A stretch of 40,276 bases of DNA from Verrucomicrobiia bacterium (GTDB taxonomy: Bacteria > Verrucomicrobiota > Verrucomicrobiia > JABWAM01), in the NCBI GenBank assembly GCA_028687435.1, contig JAQUAF010000050.1, positions 1-40,276 of the forward strand, in the 5' to 3' direction. The notes below the pieces were generated by a model. It had not been told where the DNA came from, ran no database searches, and saw only the letters and a list, made by a program, of their open reading frames with translations. The position numbers and the translations under genes are program-made. Position 1 is the stretch's first letter. Each line of letters starts with the position of its first letter. Positions 40,276 to 40,276 of this stretch are shown here, piece by piece.

Positions 40276-40276
40276 C

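Overview
The window carries a chromosomal segment of a motile, diderm bacterium, most likely of the PVC superphylum and probably Verrucomicrobiota. Indications are GTP-dependent PEP carboxykinase, a pseudopilin with a C-terminal H-Xn-DG-type motif, a DNRLRE-like ectodomain, many start codons without a Shine-Dalgarno sequence, and palindrome-rich spacers. The assignment is an inference from gene content; no rRNA or other marker gene is present.

Layout. (1) 202-2252, plus strand: an ABC ATPase and FtsX/MacB-type permease pair, followed by a possible terminator. (2) 2384-2659: a non-coding element of about 276 bp with 32-nt imperfect terminal inverted repeats and nested inner palindromes. (3) 2744-4606, plus: GTP-type PEP carboxykinase. 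(4) 4637-25415, all minus: a flagellar supercluster. In transcription order it reads flgB-flgC-fliE-fliF-fliH-fliI-fliJ-motE-like-fliK-flgD-like-flgD-flgE-fliL-fliN-fliO-fliP-fliQ-fliR-flhB-flhA-flhF, then small membrane protein-fliA-motA-motB-small Cys protein. Each of the two blocks is headed by a consensus-matching sigma-54 (-24/-12) promoter, at 25431-25446 and 7794-7809. fliG and fliM are absent from their usual places. (5) 25685-31810, plus: a tight signalling operon made of a PAS-PAS-PP2C phosphatase, a REC-Ser/Thr kinase-TM-DNRLRE-like protein, a cNMP-binding/DUF4388 protein and an ABC ATPase without a permease. (6) 31821-33237: a DUF2270 membrane protein (minus) and an isochorismatase-family gene with one in-frame TAA (plus). 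(7) 33687-35426, plus: ECF sigma factor, zf-HC2 anti-sigma factor and a secreted beta-sandwich-like protein. (8) 35471-35892: another palindromic repeat region. (9) 35991-39557, plus: a pseudopilin, a HEAT-M23 protein and a HEAT/beta-sandwich membrane protein. (10) 39542-40246, minus: the C-terminal remnant of a GH2-like glycosidase that ends at a hairpin repeat.

How it fits together. The minus-strand cluster encodes the export gate, ATPase complex, MS ring, proximal rod, hook and stator, plus the flagellar sigma factor. The two matched sigma-54 promoters suggest that RpoN drives both the structural block and the fliA-mot block. The adjacent phosphatase/kinase/cNMP operon has no visible anti-sigma antagonist partner. 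Its transmembrane kinase with a predicted extracytoplasmic DNRLRE-like domain is the most unusual protein in the window. The right-hand third (ECF operon, HEAT and beta-sandwich paralogues, repeats, broken genes) looks like accessory DNA in which a few domains have been reshuffled between neighbouring genes.
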